DNA of 64,000 nucleotides from an uncultured Pelagibacteraceae bacterium (GCA_902521075.1 CABYQM010000002.1:78414-142413), one strand, 5' to 3'; shown: positions 1-8,569, counted from the first letter of the stretch. Notes: a model not told the origin generated them from the sequence alone. Translations and numbers: made by a program.

Positions 1-1390
1 TAAAACTATATTCATAATTAGGTTCTTTACCATTTAATGAATACCACATTGGTCTTTCAAAACCTCCAGCAACTCCAAAACAAGCTCCTGCTTTTTTTAA
101 TTCTTCATGATAGGGCAAAAGTTTTTGATTTCTTGATGTATTGTGCTGTTTAAATGGCCAATGCATTCCATACAGATCACCAAGCGTTTCTGTTACCCTT
201 TCCATAATGAAATTTTTTGAAGAGTGGAATTTTTGAAACCTTTTAATATCTAATGAAAATAAATCTTCATTAATATGTCCATTCATCATCCACTCGGCAG
301 TAACCCTACCCGCTCCTCCTGAGCTAGCAATTCCAATGCTATTAAAACCACAACATGTATATAGATTTTTAACTTCAGGGGTTTCACCTAATAAATATTG
401 AGTATCTGGAGTAAAAGACTCTGGACCAGAGAAAAATTTTCTTATTCCTGCACTTTCTAACATTGGTAATCTATGAAATGACTTTTCTAAATACGGTTCA
501 AAATGGTCAAAATCATCTGGTAGTTCACCAAATGAAAAATTGTCTGGAACTCTTCCTGTATCTTTAAATGCTGGTTTTGCCTTTGGTTCAAAAATACCAA
601 CAAGCATTTTTCCTGCATCTTCTTTTAAATATAAACAAGCATTATAATCTCTCAGAACTGGAAGATTTTGAGGTAAATCTTTTATTGGTTCTGTAATGAT
701 ATAAAAATGCTCGTTTGGATATAAAGGTACACTTACATTTATTTCTTCGCCTAATTGTCTTGACCACATTCCTGTTGCCATAACAACATATTCACAATCG
801 ATGACACCTTTATCAGTTTCTACCCCACTAATTCTAGAATTTTTAATTAAAATTTTTTTAACAGGTGTTTTTTCAAAGATCTTTGCACCCTCCATTCTTG
901 CAGCTTTTGCAAGCACATTGGTTACTCCAACTGGATCTGCTTGACCATCTTTCGGCATGTAAACACCACCTACAATATCTTCACTATGTAATACGGGATA
1001 CAATTCCTTTAAACGTTTTTTATTAAGAACTTCTACTTCAACATTTGATAATTGAGCAGTTGTTGCTTGTCTTAGTAGTTCTTGCATTCTTTCTTTGGTG
1101 GATGCAACTGTGATTGCACCATTTTGCTTCATTCCAGTTGATAGACCTGTAGTCTTTTCTAAATCTTTATAAAGATCTAAAGAATATTTTCTTATTTTTG
1201 TAATTGTTGATGATGCACCTAATTGACCTAGAAGACCTGCTGCATGCCAAGTAGTTCCTGAAGTAAGTAAATCTCTTTCAAGTAAAACAACATCTTTCCA
1301 TCCAAATTTTGCCAGATGATAAGCGCATGATGTTCCAGCAACACCCCCTCCAATAACAACTACTTTAGTGCTTTTAGGTAACTCTTTCAT
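1..1390 (-). CDS. Dimethylglycine/sarcosine dehydrogenase-like FAD oxidoreductase (partial, C-terminus off the left edge)
   Basis: The ORF opens at an ATG at 1390 and stays open to the first base of the window, so it is missing from the supplied ORF track. About 463 codons are visible. The N-terminus reads MKELPKSTKVVVIGGGVAG, a dinucleotide-binding GxGxxG fold, followed by a TTWHAAGL block. That block is where the flavin-linked His sits in dimethylglycine and sarcosine dehydrogenases. Further on come the DAO-fold blocks typical of this family. The 810-residue gene at 12893 has the same opening, and in that paralogue a GcvT-type folate domain follows; here that part would lie beyond the edge. 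The likely role is oxidative N-demethylation of a methylated glycine with transfer of C1 to THF. The exact substrate cannot be read from sequence. Confidence 0.85.
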   Translation of the reverse strand, partial: MKELPKSTKVVVIGGGVAGTSCAYHLAKFGWKDVVLLERDLLTSGTTWHAAGLLGQLGASSTITKIRKYSLDLYKDLEKTTGLSTGMKQNGAITVASTKERMQELLRQATTAQLSNVEVEVLNKKRLKELYPVLHSEDIVGGVYMPKDGQADPVGVTNVLAKAARMEGAKIFEKTPVKKILIKNSRISGVETDKGVIDCEYVVMATGMWSRQLGEEINVSVPLYPNEHFYIITEPIKDLPQNLPVLRDYNACLYLKEDAGKMLVGIFEPKAKPAFKDTGRVPDNFSFGELPDDFDHFEPYLEKSFHRLPMLESAGIRKFFSGPESFTPDTQYLLGETPEVKNLYTCCGFNSIGIASSGGAGRVTAEWMMNGHINEDLFSLDIKRFQKFHSSKNFIMERVTETLGDLYGMHWPFKQHNTSRNQKLLPYHEELKKAGACFGVAGGFERPMWYSLNGKEPNYEYSF

Positions 1391-1416
1391 GCGTATTTAG
1401 ATTTATATAATTAAAT

Positions 1417-2472
1417 TTAAAAGCAAACAATATGATCAATATGGATGGGTCTTTTTATGCCAAATTTTTCATCAACTTCGTGTTGATGAATATGATGAGA
1501 ATGCACAAAAACTGGTATTAATTTATTACTCAATGTTTTTAGCGTGTAAATAAAATTTGAACCTCTAAATTTTCTATCTACTACTTCGAGTTTAAGATTA
1601 CTTGCATCATCATGCTGTAAGTCCTCTGGTTGTATTAATAGTTTTACTTTAGATCCTATTGGGAAAGGTCTAGCAAAATTTCCTGTTATTGTGCCTAAAT
1701 CATCATTTTCAAGACTTTTTGGACTAGTAACTTCAGCAGGTATTAAAATTCCTCTATTTAGAAAATTAACTACTTCTACTGAATTTGGTAAATGGTAGAC
1801 ATTATATGGATCATCATATTGCTTTAACTCACCGTCTAAAATTATTCCACATTTGCTACCCAGGTAAAAAGCTTCATATGAGTCGTGAGTTACAATTATT
1901 GTTGTTATTTTAGAATTGGTTAAAATTTGCTTTAATTCAACTTGAATTTCCTCCTTAAAACTTTGATCTACATTAGATAATGGCTCATCAAGCATTAATA
2001 AGTCTGGTTGAGAGACCAATGATCTAGCTAAAGATGCTCTTTGGGCTTCACCCGCACTGATCTCATGCGGAAATTTATTTAATATTTTGTTTAAATTTAA
2101 AAAATTAATTACTTCTTTAGTTTGTATTTTTTTATCATCCTTCACTCTATCTGAACCAAGATTAATATTTTTTTCTATATTGTAATGAGGAAATAAGCTG
2201 TTCTCTTGAAATGATAGAGCAATATTACGATTTTCTGGCTCAATATGAATATTTTGAGATGAAAGTGTTCTGCCCTTTAGATTAATTTTACCTTTATTAA
2301 TTTTTTCTAAACCCGCAATAGTTCTTAATATTGTGGTTTTACCTATACCAGAGGGACCAAGTAAACATACAATTTCACCTTCATTTTCAATTTTTAAAGA
2401 AACATTATTAACTTTATTTTTCCCACCAGCAGCAAAAGATACATTTTCAATTTCAAAAAAATTATTAGTCAT
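1417..2472 (-). CDS. fbpC: Iron(III) ABC transporter ATP-binding protein (FbpC-like)
   Basis: This is the cytoplasmic ATPase of an FbpABC-type ferric iron importer. Walker A is GPSGIGKTT (residues about 39-47), the Q-loop is near residue 89, the signature is ISAGE (about 138-142, a variant of LSGGQ), Walker B is LLMLDEP (about 158-164) and the H-loop histidine is in IIVTHDS. A C-terminal region of about 110 residues fits a TOBE-like regulatory domain. The length (351 aa) is normal for FbpC/PotA-type ATPases. The start codon overlaps the stop of the permease gene by one base, so the two are translationally coupled. Iron specificity rests on the neighbouring binding protein and the Fur-like boxes upstream of it, not on this protein alone. 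Confidence 0.88.
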   Translation of the reverse strand: MTNNFFEIENVSFAAGGKNKVNNVSLKIENEGEIVCLLGPSGIGKTTILRTIAGLEKINKGKINLKGRTLSSQNIHIEPENRNIALSFQENSLFPHYNIEKNINLGSDRVKDDKKIQTKEVINFLNLNKILNKFPHEISAGEAQRASLARSLVSQPDLLMLDEPLSNVDQSFKEEIQVELKQILTNSKITTIIVTHDSYEAFYLGSKCGIILDGELKQYDDPYNVYHLPNSVEVVNFLNRGILIPAEVTSPKSLENDDLGTITGNFARPFPIGSKVKLLIQPEDLQHDDASNLKLEVVDRKFRGSNFIYTLKTLSNKLIPVFVHSHHIHQHEVDEKFGIKRPIHIDHIVCF

Positions 2473-4082
2473 TAGTCTTTCAAAATAAATTTAGACGTAA
2501 TCAAAATAAATGTACTTGCAATTAATATCAAGAATAATGATGGAACTGCCGCAGCTTCTAAGAGATCTTGAGATGCAAAAATATACGCCGTTGTAGCAAA
2601 AGTTTCAAAATTAAATGGTCTTAAAATTAAAGTTATAGGTAATTCTTTTATTACTTCTATTGTAATTAATATTCCTATTAGAAATACAGAATTTTTTAAA
2701 TAAGGAACATGAATTCCTAGGAAAGTTTTTATTTTAGAATAACCAAGGAGATAAGAACTCTCGTCAATTGACCTATTAATCCTTTCGTAGCCAGTTTTCA
2801 ATCCATTATAAGCTAGTGAATAAAATCTTATAAAATAAACTATTACTAAACCAAAAATAGATCCTATAAATAATTTCTTAATGGAATTAAATTCAAAGGC
2901 TTTAACAAAAGTATCATCGAACCAAGCAATAAAAGTGATGAACGCAACAGCTAAAATTACTCCAGGAATCGCATATCCTGTGATAGAAAATGTTGTAAGA
3001 AAGTTTAAAAATTTACTTTTAGTTACTCTATTTCCATAATTTGAAATAAATGAAAAAACTACTAATACGATACTAGATAAAAAAACTAGATAAATGGTGT
3101 TTGAAAATAATTGAAAGGTATTTAAATCAAATAAATTTTTTGGAAAAATTATTGTCCAATATAACATTTGTAAAACAGGAAATAAAAAACTTATAAAAAA
3201 TACTAAAAAACAAAACCCGAAAGCCAAAGTTCCTTTAGAAATATCTAGTTTAATTTTCTTCTTTTCCTTAATACCACCTTTGATTGGAGAGTGATATTGG
3301 GCACGTTTTCTAGAAATATTTTCAATAAAAAAGAGTCCTAAAATAAATAATAGTAAAAAAAATGAAAGCTGGTTTGCAAAAGCTAAATCATCAAATGATA
3401 TCCATGAGTCATATATTCCCGTTGTAAGAGTTGATATGCCAAAAAATGATACTGCACCAAAATCAGATAGAGTCTCCATTGCAACTAAGGCTAATCCAGC
3501 AACTATTGCGGGCCTAGCTGATGGTAAAATAATTTTAAAGAAAGATTTATATTTTGAAAAACCTAGATTTTGTCCTAATTCTATTAAATTTTGAGATTGA
3601 TAATGAAATGATGCTCTAGTTAGAACGTAAACATATCCAAATAGTGAAAAAGAAACTGATAATATAGCACCAAGCATACCATCAAATTTAGGGATTGACC
3701 TATTATATTCACCAGGTCCAAATAAAGATTTTAAAATTGAATACAGTGTTCCAAAGTTTTCAAAAAAAGCTGTTAATGAATAAGCATAAATATAAGCAGG
3801 TACTGCAAAAGATAATATTAAGGTCCATTTAAAAAATTTAACACCTGGAAAATCATAAAATGAAACTACATAAGCACATCCAACACCTAAAACTAAGGTA
3901 AGTATTAATACTCCAATAAGTAAAGTTAAAGAGTTATAGATGTACTCGATTAGAAAAGTATTTTTTAATATATCGTAGTAATTTGTTGTTTCTTGGAAGA
4001 AACTTGCAAACACAGTTAAAATTGGAATTGCAACAATAAATGAAACTATAAAAGATGATAAATACCAGGAATTTAATTTCAT
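2472..4082 (-). CDS. fbpB: Iron(III) ABC transporter permease (FbpB-like, two fused permease halves)
   Basis: The 536-residue polytopic protein has about 12 hydrophobic segments. Two binding-protein-dependent permease halves are recognisable, each with an EAA-like loop (LIELGQNLGFSKYKSFFKI and IDESSYLLGYSKIKTF). This fused architecture is typical of FbpB/FutB ferric iron permeases, in which one polypeptide forms the whole channel. It sits between the binding protein (with a small ORF and a stem-loop in between) and the ATPase. It should move iron from the periplasm to the cytoplasm using ATP hydrolysed by FbpC. Confidence 0.87.
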   Translation of the reverse strand: MKLNSWYLSSFIVSFIVAIPILTVFASFFQETTNYYDILKNTFLIEYIYNSLTLLIGVLILTLVLGVGCAYVVSFYDFPGVKFFKWTLILSFAVPAYIYAYSLTAFFENFGTLYSILKSLFGPGEYNRSIPKFDGMLGAILSVSFSLFGYVYVLTRASFHYQSQNLIELGQNLGFSKYKSFFKIILPSARPAIVAGLALVAMETLSDFGAVSFFGISTLTTGIYDSWISFDDLAFANQLSFFLLLFILGLFFIENISRKRAQYHSPIKGGIKEKKKIKLDISKGTLAFGFCFLVFFISFLFPVLQMLYWTIIFPKNLFDLNTFQLFSNTIYLVFLSSIVLVVFSFISNYGNRVTKSKFLNFLTTFSITGYAIPGVILAVAFITFIAWFDDTFVKAFEFNSIKKLFIGSIFGLVIVYFIRFYSLAYNGLKTGYERINRSIDESSYLLGYSKIKTFLGIHVPYLKNSVFLIGILITIEVIKELPITLILRPFNFETFATTAYIFASQDLLEAAAVPSLFLILIASTFILITSKFILKD

Positions 4083-4116
4083 ATATTATAATCCGCCTTA
4101 TAATCATGAAAATCAA

Positions 4117-4150
4117 AAGTGCCGGTGGTTTAGGAGACCAAACCATAGGC
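4117..4150 (-). terminator. Nested stem-loop with T-rich tail between fbpA/small ORF and fbpB
   Basis: Read on the minus strand the sequence folds as an outer stem GTGCC/GGCAC, a 2x2 internal loop, an inner stem TGGTTT/AAACCA and an 8-base loop, followed by TTTTGATTTT. It starts 15 bases after the stop of the small ORF. It could be a leaky intrinsic terminator or an mRNA processing/stabilising element that lowers permease expression relative to the binding protein. Confidence 0.6.
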
Positions 4151-4165
4151 ACAAACTTTAGAAAA

Positions 4166-4339
4166 TCAAAAATTAAATACTTTTAGGATATGCGGAACCT
4201 CCTTAGTTTTAATTTCAGACAATTTTCTATTATTTACACGTTTATTGATTTTTTCACACTCCGAAGCACATGCAGGACAGGCTTTGGTAGATTTATTATA
4301 ATCAACTTCCGTAGTAAATTTTTTTTTAACAGCTGTCAT
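4166..4339 (-). CDS. Small Cys-rich protein in the iron transport operon (57 aa, unknown)
   Basis: This ORF is too short for the track. ATG at 4339 follows the fbpA stop with no gap (TAAATG), and the frame stays open for 57 codons to TGA at 4166. The product begins MTAVKKKFTTEVDY and contains CPACASEC (residues 21-28), three Cys in a compact ring that could bind a metal or an Fe-S/haem group. There is no signal peptide or membrane segment, so a cytoplasmic location is likely. Charged residues dominate outside the Cys motif. I do not recognise the family. Immediate coupling to fbpA and the Cys cluster make a role linked to iron plausible, but that is inference. Confidence 0.6.
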   Translation of the reverse strand: MTAVKKKFTTEVDYNKSTKACPACASECEKINKRVNNRKLSEIKTKEVPHILKVFNF

Positions 4340-5362
4340 TTACTTCCAACCAGCAGCTAACATTACTTCTAATGCATCTGCTTGTTTTGCACCGTATGAC
4401 TTAACACTTGTTTTAGTATCCATTACAAAGTTCATCTCTTTGCCTGGAACTAAATCATTAGGTGTTACGCCACCTATCATTGGATACTCAAAAGTATTAT
4501 TTACAATATGATTTTGAGCCTCTTCTGATAATAAAAACTCAACTAATTTTACAGCATTAGCTTTATTTGGTGCATGTTTAAGCATACCAGCTCCACTAAT
4601 ATTAATGTGCGTTCCTCTATCTTGTTGATTAGGGAAAAAAGGCATTACTTTTTTTGCTGCTTCTTGTTGTTCAGCACCTTTTTTTCCAGATAACATCAAC
4701 GCATGATAGTATGTGTTTGCAACAGCAATATCAGCTTCTCCTGCAGCAACAGCCATGATTTGAGCACGGTCATTACCTTTTGGGGTTCTGGCCATGTTTG
4801 CTACAACAGCTTTAGACCATTCTGCAGTTTTTGCTTTACCATTATTCTTAACAAGTGAAGCAACTAAAGATTGGTTATAAATATTGTTAGATTTTCTTAT
4901 TACTAATCTACCTTTCCATTTTGGATCAGCTAGACCTTCATAAGTCATACCATTTAGTTCATTTGCATTTACTCTTTCAGGTGAATAATAAATTATTCTT
5001 GCTCTCTTAGCTATACCTGTCCATTTAGCTGATCTAAATTGTGAAGGTACTGCATCCTTAATAGCTTTTGACCAACCTGCATTTTGCATCATTCCTTTTG
5101 CTGCAAAAGCACCTAGTCTTCCAGCATCAGCTGTGATGTATAAATCTCCAACACAGTCTGCTCCCTCTTCTGTAATTCTTTTCTGCAGGGCTTTGTCTTT
5201 ACCTGATACTACGTTTACTTTAATTCCTGTTGCTGCTGTGAACTTTTCATATAATTGAATGTCAGAATCATAGTGTCTTGCACTAAAAATATTGACCTCA
5301 GCTGCAATCGTAAAACTTGAAATTAAAGCGAAAAACAATGAAATTATTGTTAATTTTCTCAT
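4340..5362 (-). CDS. fbpA: Iron(III) ABC transporter periplasmic binding protein (FbpA/FutA-like)
   Basis: The track gives 363 codons, but the better start is the internal ATG at 5362 (340 aa). It begins MRKLTIISLFFALISSFTIAAEV, a clear signal peptide, and is preceded by AAGGAG at good spacing. The 23 upstream codons run into the Fur-box region and are probably untranslated. The mature protein opens with VNIFSARHYDSD, typical of FbpA/FutA ferric-binding proteins. The ANTYYHAL block carries the paired tyrosines that usually ligate Fe(III). The protein captures iron in the periplasm and delivers it to FbpB. Regulation by a Fur-type repressor is strongly suggested by the boxes just upstream. Confidence 0.92.
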   Translation of the reverse strand: MRKLTIISLFFALISSFTIAAEVNIFSARHYDSDIQLYEKFTAATGIKVNVVSGKDKALQKRITEEGADCVGDLYITADAGRLGAFAAKGMMQNAGWSKAIKDAVPSQFRSAKWTGIAKRARIIYYSPERVNANELNGMTYEGLADPKWKGRLVIRKSNNIYNQSLVASLVKNNGKAKTAEWSKAVVANMARTPKGNDRAQIMAVAAGEADIAVANTYYHALMLSGKKGAEQQEAAKKVMPFFPNQQDRGTHINISGAGMLKHAPNKANAVKLVEFLLSEEAQNHIVNNTFEYPMIGGVTPNDLVPGKEMNFVMDTKTSVKSYGAKQADALEVMLAAGWK

Positions 5363-5415
5363 TCTACTCCTTAAATTTATATTTATATTAAACGTATTTT
5401 GTCCTGCAATGCGGA

Positions 5416-5480
5416 TGATAACTATTCTCAATGAAAATGATTATCAATTGCAATATTGTCGCAATTGATAATCAATCGCA
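5416..5480 (-). promoter_or_regulatory. Cluster of Fur-like boxes upstream of fbpA
   Basis: Two near-abutting 15-mers match the 7-1-7 Fur consensus TGATAATnATTATCA: TGATAACTATTCTCA (5416-5430, 12 of 14 informative positions) and TGAAAATGATTATCA (5432-5446, 13 of 14). A weaker third match lies at 5466-5480. The second and third overlap a perfect 13-base inverted repeat, GATTATCAATTGC (5439-5451) and GCAATTGATAATC (5461-5473). The cluster lies 54-118 bases upstream of the fbpA ATG, where a promoter is expected. Confidence 0.75.
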
Positions 5481-5507
5481 ATTATTGTTGTTTTTTAGAT
5501 AATTTTA

Positions 5508-6398
5508 TTAAAATTCCCACTCAGAAATTTTACTATAAAGAAAGTTTCTAAATGCTTGGACTCTAGCAACATTTTTAAGTGATTGAGGGTACACAAAGTG
5601 TGCCTCTGTAGTTGGCCCTTGAACGCTAGGTAATACTTTTACTATATTTGGTTGTTTGACAGTTAGGTAATCTGGAATTGCGGCTAATCCTACACCACTT
5701 TGAACAGCTAATAGTAAACCATAAACACTATTCACTCTCATTACAGTTTTTCTTTTTTTATTATCTTTCATTCCAAGTTTTAATGCCCAATCTGGATTAT
5801 AAACTGGTGATGGAGCCCCTCTACCAAATGAAATAAAGTTGTGCTTATTTAAGTCATTAACTGTCTTAGGATATCCATGTTTTTCTAGGTATTTTGGTGA
5901 TCCGTAGATGTGATAATTGATATCTATAAGCTTTTTTTGAATATAATTAAGTTGTTTTGGTCTTCTCATAAATATTCCAATATCTGCTTGTCTAGTGCTT
6001 AAATCTAACTCTCTATCATCAAATATGAGTTCAACTTCAATTTCTGGATTTAATTGCATAAATTCTTGTATTCTTGGTGTTAGCCAAGTTGTTCCAAAAC
6101 TAACAACAGTTGTTACTGATAGTTTTCCTGAAGGTTTGTGTTTTTTATCTCCTAAAGTTGTTTCTACCTCTTTTAGTTTGGAGATAACTTCATGTGCTGT
6201 TTTAAATACATATTCCCCATTTTCAGTGAGTGTTAAGCCTCTTGCATGACGTTCAAATAATTTAACTTTTAAATCTTCTTCTAAAGATTGAATTTGTCTA
6301 CTAATTGCAGATTGACTTAGATTTAGTATTACTGTTGCACTAGTAAAGCTGCCCGCTTCAGCAACTGCATGAAATATCTTTAATTTATCCCAATCCAT
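5508..6398 (-). CDS. LysR-family transcriptional regulator
   Basis: The 296-residue protein has an N-terminal winged HTH (residues about 1-60, MDWDKLKIFHAVAEAGSFTSA, then the recognition segment LSQSAISRQIQSLEEDL). A LysR substrate-binding domain of about 200 residues follows, with the usual GKLSVTT opening and a conserved VQSGVGLAAIPDYL block. Its ATG overlaps the stop of the acuI-like gene by one base, so the two are co-transcribed. An effector connected to acrylate/acryloyl-CoA or to that enzyme's pathway is possible. Unlike most LysR genes it is not divergent from its partner. The target genes are unknown. Confidence 0.88.
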   Translation of the reverse strand: MDWDKLKIFHAVAEAGSFTSATVILNLSQSAISRQIQSLEEDLKVKLFERHARGLTLTENGEYVFKTAHEVISKLKEVETTLGDKKHKPSGKLSVTTVVSFGTTWLTPRIQEFMQLNPEIEVELIFDDRELDLSTRQADIGIFMRRPKQLNYIQKKLIDINYHIYGSPKYLEKHGYPKTVNDLNKHNFISFGRGAPSPVYNPDWALKLGMKDNKKRKTVMRVNSVYGLLLAVQSGVGLAAIPDYLTVKQPNIVKVLPSVQGPTTEAHFVYPQSLKNVARVQAFRNFLYSKISEWEF

Positions 6399-7399
6399 TA
6401 TTTATTTACATCCACTAATATTTTATTTTTTAAGTTTCCTTTTAATATATCTGGATAGACATTTAATAATTCATCTAATCCAACGGTATTCACTGATTTT
6501 TCTAAAATATCAAAATCTAGCAAAGCAGGAAATTCTCCCCAAACAAACTCTTTTCTTTTTTTACTGATATTAACAGAGTCTACCCCCCATAATTTTACTG
6601 CTCTTAATATAAATGGAATTACCGATGTATTTAATTTATTGCCGCTAGCATTTCCACATATGGCAACAATTCCTTTTGGTTTAGTTTGGGCTATTGCATT
6701 AGATAAAATGTTACCACCCACAGTATCTACAACTCCATCCCATGTTCCTTTATCTATTAATCTTGCTTCACCCTCAAATTCTTTACGATCTATAACGTTT
6801 TTTGCACCAAGTTCTTTTAAATAATCAGCTTTATCTGGTTTACCAGTCATTGCAGTTACATTAATTCCCATTTTAGCAAGAACCATTACTGCTACCATAC
6901 CAACACCACCAGTAGAACCTGTTACTAATACATCATTAACTTTTGATTGCATTAATAGTTCCTCTCTTGCTTTAACTGCAAATGCACATAACAAACCTGT
7001 AAGACCAGCAGTTCCTAAAATCATAGCTTGTTTATTTGTCATTCCCTCAGGTGTTTTTGTAATATGATCCTTTTTAACTTTTGCATATTGAGAATATCCA
7101 CCATCAAAAAGTTCACCTGCTCTACAACCTGTTAATATAACTCTGTCTCCTTCTTTAAATTCTTCACCATCGCCTTGTGCAACAGTTCCAGAAAAATCAA
7201 TGCCAGGTATTCTTGGATACTCTTTTACTAATTTACCACCGTCTTTTAGTATCATTGCATCTTTCCAATTAAGATCAGAATAATCAATCTTAACTAGCAC
7301 CTCTCCATCTTTAAAATGGTCTAAACTTAATTCTTTGACTTCTCTAGTAAAATTTTCGTTCTGATTGTTTATTACAACTGCTTTAAATGAGTCCGCCAT
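6398..7399 (-). CDS. acuI: Acryloyl-CoA reductase, AcuI/YhdH-type zinc-independent MDR oxidoreductase
   Basis: At 333 residues this matches the AcuI/YhdH subgroup of medium-chain dehydrogenase/reductases. The N-terminal GroES-like part contains DYSDLNWKDAMIL and YPRIPGIDFSGTV, both characteristic of YhdH/AcuI. The NADP-binding segment is VLVTGSTGGVGMVAV, and zinc-binding Cys residues are absent. Enzymes of this group reduce toxic acryloyl-CoA to propionyl-CoA with NADPH, which protects cells that degrade DMSP or 3-hydroxypropionate. The downstream LysR gene is coupled to it. Assignment to this subgroup is firm; the physiological substrate is inferred from the family. Confidence 0.85.
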   Translation of the reverse strand: MADSFKAVVINNQNENFTREVKELSLDHFKDGEVLVKIDYSDLNWKDAMILKDGGKLVKEYPRIPGIDFSGTVAQGDGEEFKEGDRVILTGCRAGELFDGGYSQYAKVKKDHITKTPEGMTNKQAMILGTAGLTGLLCAFAVKAREELLMQSKVNDVLVTGSTGGVGMVAVMVLAKMGINVTAMTGKPDKADYLKELGAKNVIDRKEFEGEARLIDKGTWDGVVDTVGGNILSNAIAQTKPKGIVAICGNASGNKLNTSVIPFILRAVKLWGVDSVNISKKRKEFVWGEFPALLDFDILEKSVNTVGLDELLNVYPDILKGNLKNKILVDVNK

Positions 7400-7414
7400 G
7401 TTTATCAGTAAATA

Positions 7415-8017
7415 TTATTTTGCAATAAATCGCAAATATCTATTTTGATAACTTAAATCGTCTTTAAACTGTCCAAGATAAAAATTTGTAACTGTGGTAG
7501 CTTGCTCTTTTTTTATACCTCTCATAGTCATACACTGATGAGTTGAATCTATTGTTACTGCAACACCTTTTGCATCCAACGACTCCATCAAAGTATTCGC
7601 GATCTGAACAGTTAATCTTTCTTGTGTTTGTAATCTTTTTGAAAATACTTCTACAACTCTTGCTATTTTGCTTAATCCAACAACTCTTTGATTTGGAATA
7701 TATGCTACATGAGCAATTCCTATAATTGGTGCCATGTGATGTTCGCAATGACTTTGTACTGAAATATTTTTTTGAACAACCATATCGCTATAGCCTTCAA
7801 CATCTCCAAATGTTTTATCTAGAACTGCTTTAGGATCTTCTTTGTAGCCTTTGAAATATTCTTTAAATGCTTTTGTAACTCTCTTTGGAGTTTCTAATAA
7901 ACCTTCTCTAGTAGGATCTTCACCTAACCATTTAAGGATTTTGACAAAAGCTTCTTCAGCTTCTTTATCAGTTACTTCATTAATTTTTTTTTCGTTTTCG
8001 TTTTTTACTAATTTCAT
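7415..8017 (-). CDS. folE: GTP cyclohydrolase I
   Basis: The 200-residue protein carries the FolE hallmarks. Zinc and active-site motifs are HCEHHMAPIIG and STHQCMTMRG, and the oligomer interface region contains VVGLSKIARVVEVFSKRLQTQERLT. The family converts GTP to 7,8-dihydroneopterin triphosphate, the first step of folate synthesis. That fits a window rich in THF-dependent C1 enzymes. It lies 15 bases downstream of nothing but the acuI promoter side, in the same direction as acuI, and diverges from hisI across 57 bases. Confidence 0.95.
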   Translation of the reverse strand: MKLVKNENEKKINEVTDKEAEEAFVKILKWLGEDPTREGLLETPKRVTKAFKEYFKGYKEDPKAVLDKTFGDVEGYSDMVVQKNISVQSHCEHHMAPIIGIAHVAYIPNQRVVGLSKIARVVEVFSKRLQTQERLTVQIANTLMESLDAKGVAVTIDSTHQCMTMRGIKKEQATTVTNFYLGQFKDDLSYQNRYLRFIAK

Positions 8018-8074
8018 GACGTGCTTTTATATATATAAAACCTTAATTTTAAAATATTTAATATATTTATTATT

Positions 8075-8563
8075 ATGTTAGATAATTCCACATATATGTT
8101 TAAAAAAAGAGAAAATGTAGCAGAAATAGAAGAAGGTAAGCTTTTATCTCCAAAATTCGACAATGATGGATTGATTCCAGTCATTACAACATGCTCAAAA
8201 ACAAAAGAAATATTGATGCATGGGTATATGAATGTCGAAGCCTTCAAGTTAACTATTGAAACTAAAGAAGCTCATTACTGGAGCAGATCTAGAAAATCAA
8301 TTTGGCATAAAGGAAAAACAAGTGGGTTTGTTCAAAAAGTAAAGGAGATTCGAATTGATGATGATCAAGATGCAGTTTGGATGACTGTAGATATTGGCGA
8401 AGGCTCTAGTTGCCACGTTGGGTACAGATCCTGTTTTTATAGATCTGTTCCTTTGGGTAAAATTGATAATGCAAGACAAATTGAAATGAAATTTGAAGAA
8501 GAAGAAAAAAAATTTGACCCAGAAGTTGTTTATAAAGGACAACCTAATCCAACAAAAATATAA
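8075..8563 (+). CDS. hisI: Phosphoribosyl-AMP cyclohydrolase
   Basis: HisI opens the ring of phosphoribosyl-AMP in histidine synthesis. The conserved blocks are LMHGYMNVEAF, the AHYWSRSRKSIWHKGKTSG active-site stretch, the acidic DDDQDA metal site, and SCHVGYRSCFYR with the zinc-binding cysteines. At 162 aa it is longer than the usual 110-130 because of an N-terminal lead and an acidic C-terminal tail (FEEEEKKFDPE). There is no HisE domain, so it is the monofunctional form. It stands apart from other his genes, as is common in SAR11-like genomes. Confidence 0.95.
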   Translation: MLDNSTYMFKKRENVAEIEEGKLLSPKFDNDGLIPVITTCSKTKEILMHGYMNVEAFKLTIETKEAHYWSRSRKSIWHKGKTSGFVQKVKEIRIDDDQDAVWMTVDIGEGSSCHVGYRSCFYRSVPLGKIDNARQIEMKFEEEEKKFDPEVVYKGQPNPTKI

Positions 8564-8569
8564 AAAGTG

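Noticed and set aside
3934-4152. Track ORF of 72 aa on the minus strand
   Set aside because: It overlaps the start of fbpB in another frame and crosses the stem-loop; the sequence has no coding character.
5363-5431. N-terminal extension of fbpA in the track
   Set aside because: The first 23 residues run through the Fur-box region, and the internal ATG has both a Shine-Dalgarno and a signal peptide directly behind it.
8025-8040. 16-bp AT-only palindrome TTTTATATATATAAAA between folE and hisI
   Set aside because: Alternating A/T runs like this are common by chance at this base composition, and no further symmetry supports an operator.
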